Notes: a model not told the origin generated them from the letters alone. DNA of 64,000 bases from Streptomyces spinoverrucosus (GCF_015712165.1 NZ_JADPZX010000001.1:1054001-1118000), one strand, 5' to 3'. Shown: positions 51,590 through 60,844, counted from the stretch's first letter. Numbers and translations: made by a program.

Positions 51590-52132
51590 TCACGCCCGGT
51601 GGTGCGGGCTCTCGGGGTCGATGCGGTCCGGCGGCGGCATCGGGCCCGGCGTGGGTGCGCCCGGCCCCGGCGTGTCCGCCCCCGGCGCTCGGGTCGGCGC
51701 GGCGGCCTCTCCGGGCGGGGTGGGCGGGACGGGCGGCACCGGCGGGTACGGCGCGTTGCCGAGTCCGCCGGGCGGGGCGGCGCCGTGCGCGCGGTCCCGT
51801 TCCGCCGCCAGTTCGGCGGCGCGCCCGTGCGGCGTCCCGGCGTGCGGCTTGGCGGCGCCGCGCAGCAGGTAGGCGACGACTCCGAGGATCGCCGCGGTGA
51901 TCAGCGCGGCCGCCCAGCCCGGCAGGACGAGGGCGAGTGCCAGTCCGACCGTGAGGGCGACGGCCGCGCCCGCGTACAGGGCGACGGCTCCGGACGCGGC
52001 GTACAGCGTGGCCTTGCGGCGCTGCTTGCGGGTCTGCTGGCGCAGTTCGTCGCGGATCGTCTCCCGCGCGACCTGTGCCAGCTCGTCGACCAGATGCTTG
52101 TCCAGGTGCTCCAGATGATCCATGCGGTCCAT
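51590..52132 (-). CDS. Phage-holin-family (Holin-X-like) membrane protein
   Basis: 180 residues. An amphipathic N-terminus (HLVDELAQVARETIRDELRQ) is followed by two membrane helices (YAASGAVALYAGAAVALTVG and LVLPGWAAALITAAILGVVA). A 75-residue Pro/Ala/Gly-rich cytosolic or surface tail ends ESPHHRA. This is the actinobacterial holin-X arrangement (DUF1469-like); these host proteins are not known to lyse cells. It starts at ATG 52132 or 52123, with GGGTAC 10 bp upstream of the first. It heads an operon with the SDR. Confidence 0.85.
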   Translation of the reverse strand: MDRMDHLEHLDKHLVDELAQVARETIRDELRQQTRKQRRKATLYAASGAVALYAGAAVALTVGLALALVLPGWAAALITAAILGVVAYLLRGAAKPHAGTPHGRAAELAAERDRAHGAAPPGGLGNAPYPPVPPVPPTPPGEAAAPTRAPGADTPGPGAPTPGPMPPPDRIDPESPHHRA

Positions 52133-52169
52133 GGCAGCCGGGTACCCGTGCGCAACTGCGCGTAACGCC

Positions 52170-54140
52170 TCAGGGTGCGGGCGGCCGCATCCGGAAGTCG
52201 TACCGCTCGGGCAGCGGACCGCTCCCGAGCCGCTCCCACAACCGCCCGACGACCTCGTCCCCTTCCCGCAGATCGGCCACCTCGAAGCCCGCCTCGAACG
52301 CCGCGCGGGCCTCCTCGGTCCGCCCCTCGGCGACCAGCAGCTCGGCCTCCAGCAGCCGGAACCGCCCCCGCGCCCGCGTCGCCGGATGCAGCCGCTCCCA
52401 CACGCCCCGCGCCTGCTCCGGACGCCGTACGTCGAGCAGTGCCCCGATCGCCTCGCGTCCCAGCGCCGCCGTGGCCGCCGTCCACGCCTCTCCGTCGTCC
52501 CGCCGCTCCCGGCACAGGTCGTCGAAGGCCTCCGCGTACCGGTCGGCGGCCCGCTCGGGGTTGCCGTTCTCCTGGTCCGCGACCGCCAGGCAGCGCAGCA
52601 ACGGCCACAGCGAGGGCGCCAGTTGGAGGGCCCGCTCCCAGCTGCGCACGGCCTGCGCCCGGTCCCCGGCGTGCCACTGCGCGACCCCGAGGTGGTACTC
52701 GGCGAGCGGGGTCGCGGGCGCCGTCTCCAGCATGTCCCGCCAGTGCGGTCCGACCAGCGTCTCTCCCGGCGGCCGTACCCGGCGCGGTTCGGGCAGGGAC
52801 CCGGCCCGCAGCAGGTGCAGCCACGGCGCCTGGGCGTCCCCGAGGGTGTCCTCCCCGAAGGGGGTGCCCGGCAGCTTCCAGCCGCCCCGCAGCACTTCGA
52901 GCGCACCCCAGCCCGAGCCGACGGCGACCACCTCGCCGGGCTCGGCGTCGGCACACGGCTTCCACGCCTCGTACGCCGCCACCACGTCGGCGCTCGGCAG
53001 CACCCTCTCCAGCCGCGCCTCGGCGTCGCGGATCACCTCGCCCCAGTCGTCGCCCTCCGGGGCGGCGCTGAGCGGCCCGTACGCCTCCAGCCAGGACACC
53101 TCGCTCTCCGCCTCCAGCCGTACGTGCTCCAGCTGGGTGCGGGCGAGCCCGGCCTGGATCTCGCAGTAGCCGCCGGTGCCGGGCTCGGTGAGCCACTGCT
53201 GCCAGCGCCGCCCGCCGCTGCCCGCGCCCCACACGAACAGCTTGCGTCCGCGCAAGCCGTCGGTGGACGTCTGCACCAGCCCGTGCCCGTCGGCGTCGAG
53301 CGCGGCGATCCAGGGCCGCCCGCCCTTGGGCAGCTCGTAGAAGTAGTCGGCGGCGTAGGCGCTGTTCAAGGGGTACGTCCGGTCGATTCCGTCGTACACG
53401 GGGACGGGGACGGGGACGCGGCGCAGCCGGCGTTCGTAGCCGAAGTGCCAGGCCGCCTCGGCCGGGGCCAGTACCCGGCACTCCTCGGGGACGGCGATGT
53501 TGGACCACCAGTACGTCGGCATGGGCCGCTCGTGCGGGTTGCGGACGCGGACGCCGACGTGGAGGAAGTCGGAGCCGTCGGGCAGCCAGAGGTCGACCTG
53601 GAAGGGCAGGTCGCGCAGGCGTTCCCACTCCCACAGGCGCAGCATCTCCCCGCCGTCGGGGGCGGGCACGCGCGCGGCGTGCAGGGGTGAGCAGGACAGG
53701 GTGGTGTGGCCGGTGGCGCCGATGTTCCATTCGACGCCGCCGGAGAACCAGGCGCCGTTGAGGGCGAAGTTGGCGGGCTGGAACACCGGGTTGCGGTAGA
53801 GGAGTTCACGGCCGGTCGGCAGGTGGACCAGCGAGACCAGCCGCCCGCCGAGGGCGGGGAGCACGGTGGCGCGCAGCCGGTCGTTCTCGATCACCACGGC
53901 GTCGAAGTCCCTCGGGGCGCGGGCCCGTTCGTAGCCGTCGCGGACCCGCACGGGCAGCAGGCCGCGCAGCGGCGCGTACCCGACCTGCCGTGCCATGTCG
54001 CGCGGCAGGGCCTCGCGGTCCCGGTCGTCGATGTGGTGCACCTCGTCGAGGGGGCGCAGCGGGGGAAGGGGGTAGTCCGGCCCCAACTCGGCGGCCGGCA
54101 GTGTCACTACGTCACGTCGGATCGTCGTCACGCCGACCAT
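52170..54140 (-). CDS. DUF5107 domain protein with C-terminal TPR-like repeats
   Basis: 656-residue cytosolic protein. Residues about 10-350 form the DUF5107 region, a galactose-mutarotase-like beta-sandwich: TVLPALGGRLVSLVHLPTGR, GAWFSGGVEWNIGATGHT, PTYWWSNIAVPEE and FVWGAGSGGRRWQQWL. From about 500 on, helical pairs (LAEYHLGVAQWHAGDRAQAV, ENGNPERAADRYAEAFDDL) look like TPRs. Proteins of this kind occur in sugar-use loci, but no sugar genes are nearby. The start is ATG 54140 or GTG 54131; neither has a strong Shine-Dalgarno. Confidence 0.85.
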   Translation of the reverse strand: MVGVTTIRRDVVTLPAAELGPDYPLPPLRPLDEVHHIDDRDREALPRDMARQVGYAPLRGLLPVRVRDGYERARAPRDFDAVVIENDRLRATVLPALGGRLVSLVHLPTGRELLYRNPVFQPANFALNGAWFSGGVEWNIGATGHTTLSCSPLHAARVPAPDGGEMLRLWEWERLRDLPFQVDLWLPDGSDFLHVGVRVRNPHERPMPTYWWSNIAVPEECRVLAPAEAAWHFGYERRLRRVPVPVPVYDGIDRTYPLNSAYAADYFYELPKGGRPWIAALDADGHGLVQTSTDGLRGRKLFVWGAGSGGRRWQQWLTEPGTGGYCEIQAGLARTQLEHVRLEAESEVSWLEAYGPLSAAPEGDDWGEVIRDAEARLERVLPSADVVAAYEAWKPCADAEPGEVVAVGSGWGALEVLRGGWKLPGTPFGEDTLGDAQAPWLHLLRAGSLPEPRRVRPPGETLVGPHWRDMLETAPATPLAEYHLGVAQWHAGDRAQAVRSWERALQLAPSLWPLLRCLAVADQENGNPERAADRYAEAFDDLCRERRDDGEAWTAATAALGREAIGALLDVRRPEQARGVWERLHPATRARGRFRLLEAELLVAEGRTEEARAAFEAGFEVADLREGDEVVGRLWERLGSGPLPERYDFRMRPPAP

Positions 54141-54180
54141 GGAACCCGCCCGCCGCCGAACTGACCAGGGGATCCGCCGG

Positions 54181-55077
54181 TCAGGATTGCGCAAAGGCGT
54201 CCACGACGACGTCCGCCAGCAGCGCGCCCGCCGTGCCCTCGGGGTCGAGGTCGGGGTCGTAGATGGTGATGTTGAGGCCGACGCAGTGCGGTGAGGCGAG
54301 CAACGGGCGCAGCAGCGCGACGAGTTCGGCGGGGAGCAGTCCGTCCGGGTCGGGGCTGTCGACGGCGGGCATCACGCTCGGGTCGAGCACGTCGGCGTCC
54401 AGGTGCACCCAGAAGCCCCGCACTTGGGGGACCTGGAAGGCCTCGGCGGTGGCCCGTGCGAGCGCCTCCGCGCCCCACTCGCGCACGTCCCCGACGGTCA
54501 CGACGGGGATCTTCAGGGCGGCGAGATCCGTACGTTCCGGGTCGGCGTCGCGGATCCCGAAGAGCCGTACGTCCTCGTCCCGCAGATAGGGCTTGAGCCC
54601 TTCCAGGTTCGTCAGGTCCTCCTGGCCCCGCCCGGTGGCCAGCGCCAGCTCCTCGCCGCCGGCCGCGCCGACGTGGTCGGAGTTGCCGGGGTGCCGGAAG
54701 TCAGCGGAGGCGTCGACGGCCGCCAGCCCGTACCGGCCGATCCGGCGCAGGGCGAGGGACGCGCCGAGCTGGATGGAGCAGTCACCGCCGAGCACGAGCG
54801 GGAAGTCCCCGGCGCGCACATGGCGCTCGATCCGGTCGGCCAGCCTGCGCGTGTACGAGGCGATGGCGGCGGCGTTGAACACCCCGTCGCCCTCCTGCCA
54901 GTCCCCCCGGTCGTAGCGCGGCGGCACGACCACCCCGCCCTCCAGCGCGCCCAGCCGCTGCACGATCCGCTGTTCGCGCAGCGCCCCGGCGAGCTTGTAA
55001 CAGCCGGGCACGGTGCCGGGGGCGGGCGGGCGCAGACCCAGGTTGGAGGGGGCGTCGATCACCACGATATTCCGCAT
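54181..55077 (-). CDS. Arginase-superfamily protein with altered metal site
   Basis: 298 residues of ureohydrolase fold. The three metal motifs are present but changed: LVLGGDCSIQLG (Cys for the first His), AAVDASADFRHPGNSDH (Ser for the His of D-A-H-x-D) and FWVHLDADVLDPSVMP (both Asp kept). Both histidine ligands of the Mn pair are thus missing, while the four aspartates remain. It may use one metal or none, or have lost hydrolase activity. I prefer the ATG at 55077 (GGGAAGG 9 bp upstream) to the ATG at 55086. It lies 40 bp upstream of the DUF5107 gene start. Confidence 0.88.
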   Translation of the reverse strand: MRNIVVIDAPSNLGLRPPAPGTVPGCYKLAGALREQRIVQRLGALEGGVVVPPRYDRGDWQEGDGVFNAAAIASYTRRLADRIERHVRAGDFPLVLGGDCSIQLGASLALRRIGRYGLAAVDASADFRHPGNSDHVGAAGGEELALATGRGQEDLTNLEGLKPYLRDEDVRLFGIRDADPERTDLAALKIPVVTVGDVREWGAEALARATAEAFQVPQVRGFWVHLDADVLDPSVMPAVDSPDPDGLLPAELVALLRPLLASPHCVGLNITIYDPDLDPEGTAGALLADVVVDAFAQS

Positions 55078-55140
55078 GGGCCGCATCCTTCCCGACGTAG
55101 AGTCAGGTCTTCAACGGCATTTACGCAAGAAAGCGAACGT

Positions 55141-55488
55141 ATGAGCGAGAAGCACACCTACCGGGTCATCGTCCGGGGCTCCTGGGACGGGCTGACCGAC
55201 GAGGCCCGGGCCCGGCTGCTGGCGGAGGCCGCCGACCACGGGATGCCGAGCATGCGGTTCACCGAGGAGGGGACGCTGTCGTACGAGGCGTCGCCGCTGA
55301 AGCACTTCTCGATGCGGTACGTGGTCGTGTCCGACGCCGAGGACGGCGAGGAGATGGCGGCCGCGCTCGCGGAGGAGCGCGCCGAGGCGACCCTGCGCGG
55401 GCTCGGCTGCGACTTCCGGGGACTGCGCTCGACGGTCACCGACCTCGACACCATGAAGATCAACCACAAGCCCGCGTCTCGACGGTGA
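55141..55488 (+). CDS. DUF6204 family protein
   Basis: 115 residues: KHTYRVIVRGSWDGLTDEAR, GTLSYEASPLKHFSMRYVVV and TDLDTMKINHK. A small alpha/beta protein conserved in Streptomyces; function unknown. The ATG at 55141 has only AAGAAAG upstream. Its last 29 bp overlap the 3' end of the convergent acetyltransferase. Confidence 0.82.
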   Translation: MSEKHTYRVIVRGSWDGLTDEARARLLAEAADHGMPSMRFTEEGTLSYEASPLKHFSMRYVVVSDAEDGEEMAAALAEERAEATLRGLGCDFRGLRSTVTDLDTMKINHKPASRR

Positions 55489-56011
55489 GCGCCCAGCGTT
55501 CGTGGTCCCGCCAGGCGCCGCCGATGTAGAGCATGTTGGGCGAGAACCCCTCCCGGCGGAATCCGCAGGCGCGGGCCAGGGCGATGGAGGCGGTGTTGCC
55601 CGGCTGCACGTTGATCTCCAGCCGGTGCAGCCGCATCGGCCCGAAGGCGTGGCCGATCACGAGGTTCAGCCCTTCGCGCATCAGGCCCCGCCCGGCGGCG
55701 TGTGCGAAGGCGCCGTATCCGAGAGCACCGCTCTGGAAGGCGCCGCCGACGATGTTGTTGATGTTGATGTATCCGGCGAGGGCTCCCGTGTCCGTCTCGC
55801 ACACCAGGAACCCCGCCTTCGTCGGGTCCTCGATCAGCCGGCCGGCATAGCGGGCGTACACCTCGGCGCTCTCCGGCGGGAAGAGCCACGGCTGGTGCAG
55901 ATCCTTGCTCTCCCGGACCCGGGCCGTGAACTCGGCGCCGTCCTCGTAGGTGAAGTGGCGTATGCCCACGCGGGGGCCCTCGGCGAGGTAGCGGGACGCG
56001 ATGTGCGGCAT
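55460..56011 (-). CDS. GNAT acetyltransferase (RimJ/RimL-like)
   Basis: 183 residues. It begins PHIASRYLAEGPRVGIRHFT. The acetyl-CoA loop is in AHAAGRGLMREGLNLVIGHA (R-G-x-M-x-E-G in place of R/Q-x-x-G-x-G/A), followed by LHRLEINVQPGNTASIALAR, ACGFRREGFSPNMLYIGG and a WRDHERWAL end. These are the RimJ-type hallmarks of N-terminal or small-molecule acetyltransferases. The target is unknown. The gene is convergent with, and overlaps, DUF6204. Confidence 0.9.
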   Translation of the reverse strand: MPHIASRYLAEGPRVGIRHFTYEDGAEFTARVRESKDLHQPWLFPPESAEVYARYAGRLIEDPTKAGFLVCETDTGALAGYININNIVGGAFQSGALGYGAFAHAAGRGLMREGLNLVIGHAFGPMRLHRLEINVQPGNTASIALARACGFRREGFSPNMLYIGGAWRDHERWALTVETRACG

Positions 56012-56042
56012 CCCGCCACCCTACGACCGGCCGTGCGCGGCG

Positions 56043-57827
56043 TCAGTCGCGGACCACGGGCAGCTGCAGCACCCCGGTGTCGCCGGGCGCGCTCACCACG
56101 GTCACCGGCTTGGTCCCCCGGTTGCCGAAGTACGCCCCGTCACTCGCCGCGATCACGAACCGCAGCCGGTGACCCTGCTCGTAGCGGTGCACGATCCCCG
56201 GCAGCGTCACGGTGAACGGCCGGCGCACGTCCGGCACCCGGACCGGCGCGACCAGCCGGTGCACCAGCGTCTGCGTGCCGTCCGGGGCGACGTCGTACAG
56301 CTTGGCGAAGAGCACCAGCTTGTCGGCGGCGTCCCCGGAGTGCTGGGTCCGCTCGGCCTTCGGCGACACCACCTTCAGCGTGGCCTGGGGTGCCCCGACG
56401 ACGTCCACGGCCCGGGCGAGCGGCTCACTGGTCCAGCCGAGGTGGGTGCCCTTGGTGTCGTACGGCGCCGGGTCCGGCAGCCCGATCAGTCCGGCGAGGG
56501 AACTCTCCGAGTGGCTCGTGGGGATCAGCCAGTTGGTGTACGTCCGGCTGCCCCGCGCCACCTTCCTGCGGTTGTCGACGAGCTTGCCGTCGCCGGAGAG
56601 GTACAGCTTCTGCCCGAGCACGGGCAGCCGGTCGGCGGTGGCGTACCGGCCGCCGGGGTCGCTCACCCAGTCCCGGTAGTAGGCGAAGGCGGGCCCGGTG
56701 TCGGTGCCGGTCCGCTTGTGCAGATAGCGGTCGAACCAGGCCAGGATCCGCCTGCCGACGTAACTGGTCTCCAGGTTGCCCGCGCCGAGGTTGAGTTCCC
56801 CGTCCGCCGGGCTGCTGGTGCCGCCGCTGTGCCCCCACGACTGCCAGATCATCTTCACCGGCGTGCCCCGGGCCCTGAGCGTCTGGTACGTCCGCGTCGC
56901 CTCGTTGAGGTTGAACAGGCTGTCGGCCTGGCCCTGGACCAGCAGCGTCGGTGCCTGGACCCGGTGCAGATAGGACACCGGGGAGACGCTGTGGGCGTAG
57001 TCGAGCAGCGCCTTGGTCCGGTCGGCCGGGTAGCTGCCGGAGTTGAGGGTGCGCACGGTGTCGCAGGCCTTGGTGACGAAGTGCAGGCAGGCCAGGGAGT
57101 TGATGCGGGACGGGTCGAGGCTCGGCTGGAGCAGCGGCTGGCCCTCGCCGATGAGGTAGAAGCCGTTGGTCCACTGCCACTTGAAGACGCCGGGCACCCG
57201 ACCGGCGCCGACGGCGTTGTTCGGGTCGAGCGAGTACGCCAGGTTGTTCCAGGTGATCATCGGCACGAGCGCGTCGACGCGCTGGTCGACGGACGCCGTG
57301 GCGAGCTGGACGGCGCCGCCGTAGGAGCCGCCGATCATCCCGACGCGCGGGTCGCCCGGCCGGTCCAGGGTGACGAAGTCGACGCTGGTGCCGTCGTCGG
57401 CGGCGCGTTTGCCGGCCAGGAAGTCCAGCAGCTGGGAGGCGGCGCGGCCGTCGATGGCCGGGTCGTCGAGCGAGATGAGGCAGCCCGAGCGGCCGAAGCC
57501 GAGTCCGGAGTAGACGAGGCCGACATAGCCGCGCTGGGCGAAGTTCCTTCCGATGGCGTCGGTGGAGCCGTCGTTCTTGCTGCCGCCGAAGCCGTTCGTG
57601 CCGAGGACTGCGGGGGCGGGGTGGGCGCTGTCCACGTCCGCGGGCCGGTAGAGGTCGGCGTCGATCGTGCAGGTGCGGCCGCCCGCCTGGACGGTGAACT
57701 TCAGGGCGGTGACGGAGTACTGGCCGGTCGCGGCGGTGGCGGGAGCGGTGAGTGCGAGGGGTGCGGTGAGCGCGGCGCCGAGAGTGGCGGCGAGGACGGC
57801 ACGGGATCTGGGCACACGTCGGGACAC
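56043..57827 (-). CDS. Secreted CocE/NonD-family hydrolase (X-Pro dipeptidyl-peptidase-like)
   Basis: 594-residue secreted serine hydrolase. The GTG at 57827 has GGAGG 4 bp upstream and opens a twin-Arg-containing signal peptide (SRRVPRSRAVLAATLGAALT, cleavage near ATAA). The alpha/beta-hydrolase core has PAVLGTNGFGGSKNDGSTDA, the nucleophile GMIGGSYGGAVQLAT, Asp in LLVQGQADSLFNL and His in WQSWGHSGGTSS. A C-terminal jelly-roll domain (from about 445, LPDPAPYDTKGTHLGW) completes the PepX/CocE layout. It is likely an extracellular peptidase or esterase. Palindromic operators lie upstream. Confidence 0.92.
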   Translation of the reverse strand: MSRRVPRSRAVLAATLGAALTAPLALTAPATAATGQYSVTALKFTVQAGGRTCTIDADLYRPADVDSAHPAPAVLGTNGFGGSKNDGSTDAIGRNFAQRGYVGLVYSGLGFGRSGCLISLDDPAIDGRAASQLLDFLAGKRAADDGTSVDFVTLDRPGDPRVGMIGGSYGGAVQLATASVDQRVDALVPMITWNNLAYSLDPNNAVGAGRVPGVFKWQWTNGFYLIGEGQPLLQPSLDPSRINSLACLHFVTKACDTVRTLNSGSYPADRTKALLDYAHSVSPVSYLHRVQAPTLLVQGQADSLFNLNEATRTYQTLRARGTPVKMIWQSWGHSGGTSSPADGELNLGAGNLETSYVGRRILAWFDRYLHKRTGTDTGPAFAYYRDWVSDPGGRYATADRLPVLGQKLYLSGDGKLVDNRRKVARGSRTYTNWLIPTSHSESSLAGLIGLPDPAPYDTKGTHLGWTSEPLARAVDVVGAPQATLKVVSPKAERTQHSGDAADKLVLFAKLYDVAPDGTQTLVHRLVAPVRVPDVRRPFTVTLPGIVHRYEQGHRLRFVIAASDGAYFGNRGTKPVTVVSAPGDTGVLQLPVVRD

Positions 57828-57861
57828 AAGACCTCCACGCTGAGGACAACCCGGATACCGA

Positions 57862-57902
57862 CCAGTAAGTACTGGCCGGTTGACATGCTGTGACACGTGT
57901 CA
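57862..57902. promoter_or_regulatory. Two palindromic operator candidates upstream of the secreted hydrolase
   Basis: CCAGTA-AG-TACTGG (57862-57875) and the perfect 12-bp palindrome TGACACGTGTCA (57891-57902) stand 35-75 bp upstream of the GTG start, with centres 28 bp apart. The first is of the size bound by TetR-type dimers. No regulator gene is adjacent. Confidence 0.5.
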
Positions 57903-57956
57903 GGCGGGGTCAATCACCGGGAAGGAGGTTTCTTGACGGAGATTCAGTTCGCTCGC

Positions 57957-58883
57957 TCAGCTCAGGGCGGGCGCGTCGAGTGTCAGCGTGCCCGCGTCCG
58001 CGTCCAGTTCGGCCGCGACTCCGAACGGAATCGTCAACGCCCCTTCGCAGTGCCCGAACCCGAACTCCTCCACGACCGGCACGCCGAGCCCGCCCAGCCG
58101 GTCGGCGAACACCCGGCGCAGGGTGTCGTACGGACCGCAGTCGAGCCACGAGCCGAGGGCGATCCCCGCGACCCCGTCGAGCCGTCCGGCGCGCAGCAGC
58201 TGGGTCAGGATCCGGTCGAGGCGGTACGCCTCCTCGCCCACGTCCTCGATCATCAGCAGCCCGCCACGGGCACCGCCGCGGGCGTACGGCGTGCCCAGCT
58301 CGGCCGCGAGCAGGCTCACGCAACCGCCGAACGTGACGCCCCGCGCCCGGCCGGGCACCAGCGCGCCGCCGCCGGAGGCGACGATCGTGCGGACGGTCTC
58401 CGGTGCGAACAGCGTGGCCTTGAGGTGGGCCTGCGCCCGCGCGTTCTTGATGAAGTCGACGCCGGCCGCCATCGGCCCGTGCAGGGTGACCAGGCCGAGC
58501 CGGGTGGCGAAGGCCTCGTGCAGCGCGGTGATGTCGCTGAAGCCGACGAACACCTTCGGCCCGGCCGCGCGCAGCGCGTCCCAGTCGAGCAGGTCGACCA
58601 TCCGCTGCGTCCCGTACCCGCCGCGGGCGCACAGCACGGCGGCCACGGACGGGTCGCACCAGGCGGCCTGGAAGTCGGCGGCCCGGTCGGCGTCCGTGCC
58701 CGCCAGATAGCCGAACTCGCCGTGCCGGTCCAGTACATGGGGTGCCACCACCGGGTCGAGGTCCCAGCCGCGCAGCACGTCGAGCCCGGACTGCAGGCGC
58801 TCCTCGGGCACCGGCCCGCTCGGCGCGACGACGGCCACCCGGGCCCCGGGTGCCAGCCGGGGCGGTCGTGCCAGCTGCTTCAC
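57957..58883 (-). CDS. LD-carboxypeptidase, peptidase family S66
   Basis: 308 residues. It removes the terminal D-alanine from murein tetrapeptides, or cleaves related peptides as in MccF. ARVAVVAPSGPVPEERLQSG starts the fold. The nucleophile Ser is in VFVGFSDITALHEAF, following CARGGYGTQRMVDLLDWD. Glu is in LLMIEDVGEEAYRLDR and His in EFGFGHCEGALTIPFG, the S66 Ser-Glu-His set. No signal peptide, so cytosolic. The GTG at 58883 overlaps the stop of the S9 peptidase gene (GTGA). Confidence 0.93.
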   Translation of the reverse strand: MKQLARPPRLAPGARVAVVAPSGPVPEERLQSGLDVLRGWDLDPVVAPHVLDRHGEFGYLAGTDADRAADFQAAWCDPSVAAVLCARGGYGTQRMVDLLDWDALRAAGPKVFVGFSDITALHEAFATRLGLVTLHGPMAAGVDFIKNARAQAHLKATLFAPETVRTIVASGGGALVPGRARGVTFGGCVSLLAAELGTPYARGGARGGLLMIEDVGEEAYRLDRILTQLLRAGRLDGVAGIALGSWLDCGPYDTLRRVFADRLGGLGVPVVEEFGFGHCEGALTIPFGVAAELDADAGTLTLDAPALS

Positions 58884-60844
58884 TTGGTCAGCTCCAACGT
58901 CGGGACACCGGGCGGATTCAGCCCGAACACCTGTGCGTACAGGGACAGCTCGGCCTCCAGCGCGCGGATCATGGTGTCGGCGCGCCGGAAGCCGTGGCCC
59001 TCGCCCTCGAACGCGATGTACGCGTGCGGGACGCGCCGGCCCTCCATCTGTTCGAGGAACCGCTCGCACTGCGCGGGCGGGCAGATCACGTCGTCCAGGC
59101 CCTGGAGCAGCAGGAAGGGCGCGGTGATCCGGTCGGCGTGCCGGGCGGGCGAGCGTTCCATGTACCGGCCGGGCACGTCGGCGAGCGGGCCGATCAGGCT
59201 CTCCAGGTACTGCGACTCGAAGTCGTGGGTCTCGCCCGTCGCCCAGCCGGTGAGGTCGAGGATCGGGTAGATGATGGTGCCGCAGGCGTAGACGTCGGTG
59301 GTGGCGAGCGACGCGGCCGTGGTCCAGCCGCCCGCGCTGCCGCCGCGCACGGCGAGCCGGTCGCGGTCGGCGGTGCCCTCCTCGGCGAGGGCCAGCGCGA
59401 CGGCCGCGCAGTCCTCGACGTCGACGACGCCCCACTGCTCGCGCAGCCGCTCCCGGTACTCCCGCCCGTAGCCGCTGGAGCCGCCGTAGTTGACCTCGGC
59501 GACCCCGATGCCGCGCGAGGTGAAGTAGGCGATCTGCAGGTCGAGGACGAGCGGGGCGTGGCCGGTCGGGCCGCCGTGCGCCCAGACGACGTACGGCGGC
59601 AGCTCGGCGCCCGGCGGGGTGCGGCCGGGGTTGTGCGGCGGGTAGACGTGCGCGTGGATCTCGCGTCCGGCGGGTCCGGTGAAGGTCCGGATCTGCGGTT
59701 CGGGGTAGTACGCCGGGTCCACGACGTCGTCGTGCTCGGCGCCGATCACCCTGGCCCGGCCGGTACGGGCGTCCAGTTCGACCACCTCGTAGGCGCTGCG
59801 CGGGCTGGCGCCGACGGCGACGATCCGCTCGCCGTGCACCGCGAGGGTGGGCGCGAACTCGGTCCAGGGACCGGCCGCGTCGACGACCTCGCCGCTCTCG
59901 GGGTCGAGTATGCCGAGGGCGGTGGCGCCACGGCCGTGCACGACGGCGACGAGCCCGCTGTCCAGCGGCGCGAACCAGCGGTACCCGATCCGCCACAGCG
60001 GCCCGCCGAACTCCTCCTCGCGCGGGCACAGGGGTTCGCCGTCGCGGTACAGGTTCCACCAGCCGGTGCGGTCGCTGACGTACAGCAGGGAGCCGTCGGC
60101 GTCGAACTCCGCCTGCGCGACGGCCTCCTCGGGGCCGCCGGCGACCGTGCGGGGCGCGGCGAGGGTGCCGTCGTCCGTCACCTCGGCGAGCACCAGCTCC
60201 GTACCGTCCCACGGCATCCGGGGATGGTCCCAGGCGAGCCACGCCGCGTGCCGTCCGTCGGGCGAGAGGCGGGGCCCGGTGACGAACCGGTGCCGTTCGC
60301 CGGTGAGTTCGCGTACGGCGGCCCGGTCCTCGGCGGCGGAGCCGTCCAGCGGCACGGCGGCCAGGACGCGCCGCACGTCGGTGGGTCCGTCGCCGGTGAA
60401 CTCCTCCAGCACGCACCACACCTCCCCGCGCTCCACCCGCAGCAGCGGATCCACCCAGCGCAGCCCGCCGCCCACCGGCGACACGGGGGTCAGCGGACGC
60501 GGCTCGCCGCCCTCCTCGTACCGGTACAGCCGCTGGTCGGCGAAGTGCGCGAACACCACGACCGGGCGCCCGTCGACCAGGGCGCCGGCCCAGGGCTGTC
60601 CGCCGTACTCGATGACCCGGCTGCGCACGTTCCACGGCGCGGGCAGCACGGACTCCTCCGTGCCGTCGGCGTGCCGCCGCACCAGGGTGCGCCGGCCGCC
60701 CTCGGTGGGCCGTGGCTCGGTCCACCACGTCTCGTCGCCGACGAAGCCCACGAACTCCGGGCGCCCGTCGTGGGCGGCGGCGAGGGCCGCGTCGATGGGC
60801 GAGGGCCAGGAACCGTACGGCAGGGTCTGCACGTTCTCCCCCAT
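58880..60844 (-). CDS. S9-family prolyl oligopeptidase-like peptidase
   Basis: 654 residues: an N-terminal seven-bladed propeller (about 25-390, with VTGPRLSPDGRHAAWLAWDH and VSDRTGWWNLYRDG) and a C-terminal alpha/beta-hydrolase domain. The catalytic Ser is in LAVRGGSAGGWTTAASLA, Asp in LLLQGLDDVICPP and His in EGEGHGFRRADT. EVNYGGSSGYGREYRERLR is the S9C/acylaminoacyl-peptidase motif. Cytosolic peptide hydrolase. Its start is 4 bp upstream of the M20 stop region, and its end overlaps the S66 gene. Confidence 0.93.
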   Translation of the reverse strand: MGENVQTLPYGSWPSPIDAALAAAHDGRPEFVGFVGDETWWTEPRPTEGGRRTLVRRHADGTEESVLPAPWNVRSRVIEYGGQPWAGALVDGRPVVVFAHFADQRLYRYEEGGEPRPLTPVSPVGGGLRWVDPLLRVERGEVWCVLEEFTGDGPTDVRRVLAAVPLDGSAAEDRAAVRELTGERHRFVTGPRLSPDGRHAAWLAWDHPRMPWDGTELVLAEVTDDGTLAAPRTVAGGPEEAVAQAEFDADGSLLYVSDRTGWWNLYRDGEPLCPREEEFGGPLWRIGYRWFAPLDSGLVAVVHGRGATALGILDPESGEVVDAAGPWTEFAPTLAVHGERIVAVGASPRSAYEVVELDARTGRARVIGAEHDDVVDPAYYPEPQIRTFTGPAGREIHAHVYPPHNPGRTPPGAELPPYVVWAHGGPTGHAPLVLDLQIAYFTSRGIGVAEVNYGGSSGYGREYRERLREQWGVVDVEDCAAVALALAEEGTADRDRLAVRGGSAGGWTTAASLATTDVYACGTIIYPILDLTGWATGETHDFESQYLESLIGPLADVPGRYMERSPARHADRITAPFLLLQGLDDVICPPAQCERFLEQMEGRRVPHAYIAFEGEGHGFRRADTMIRALEAELSLYAQVFGLNPPGVPTLELTK

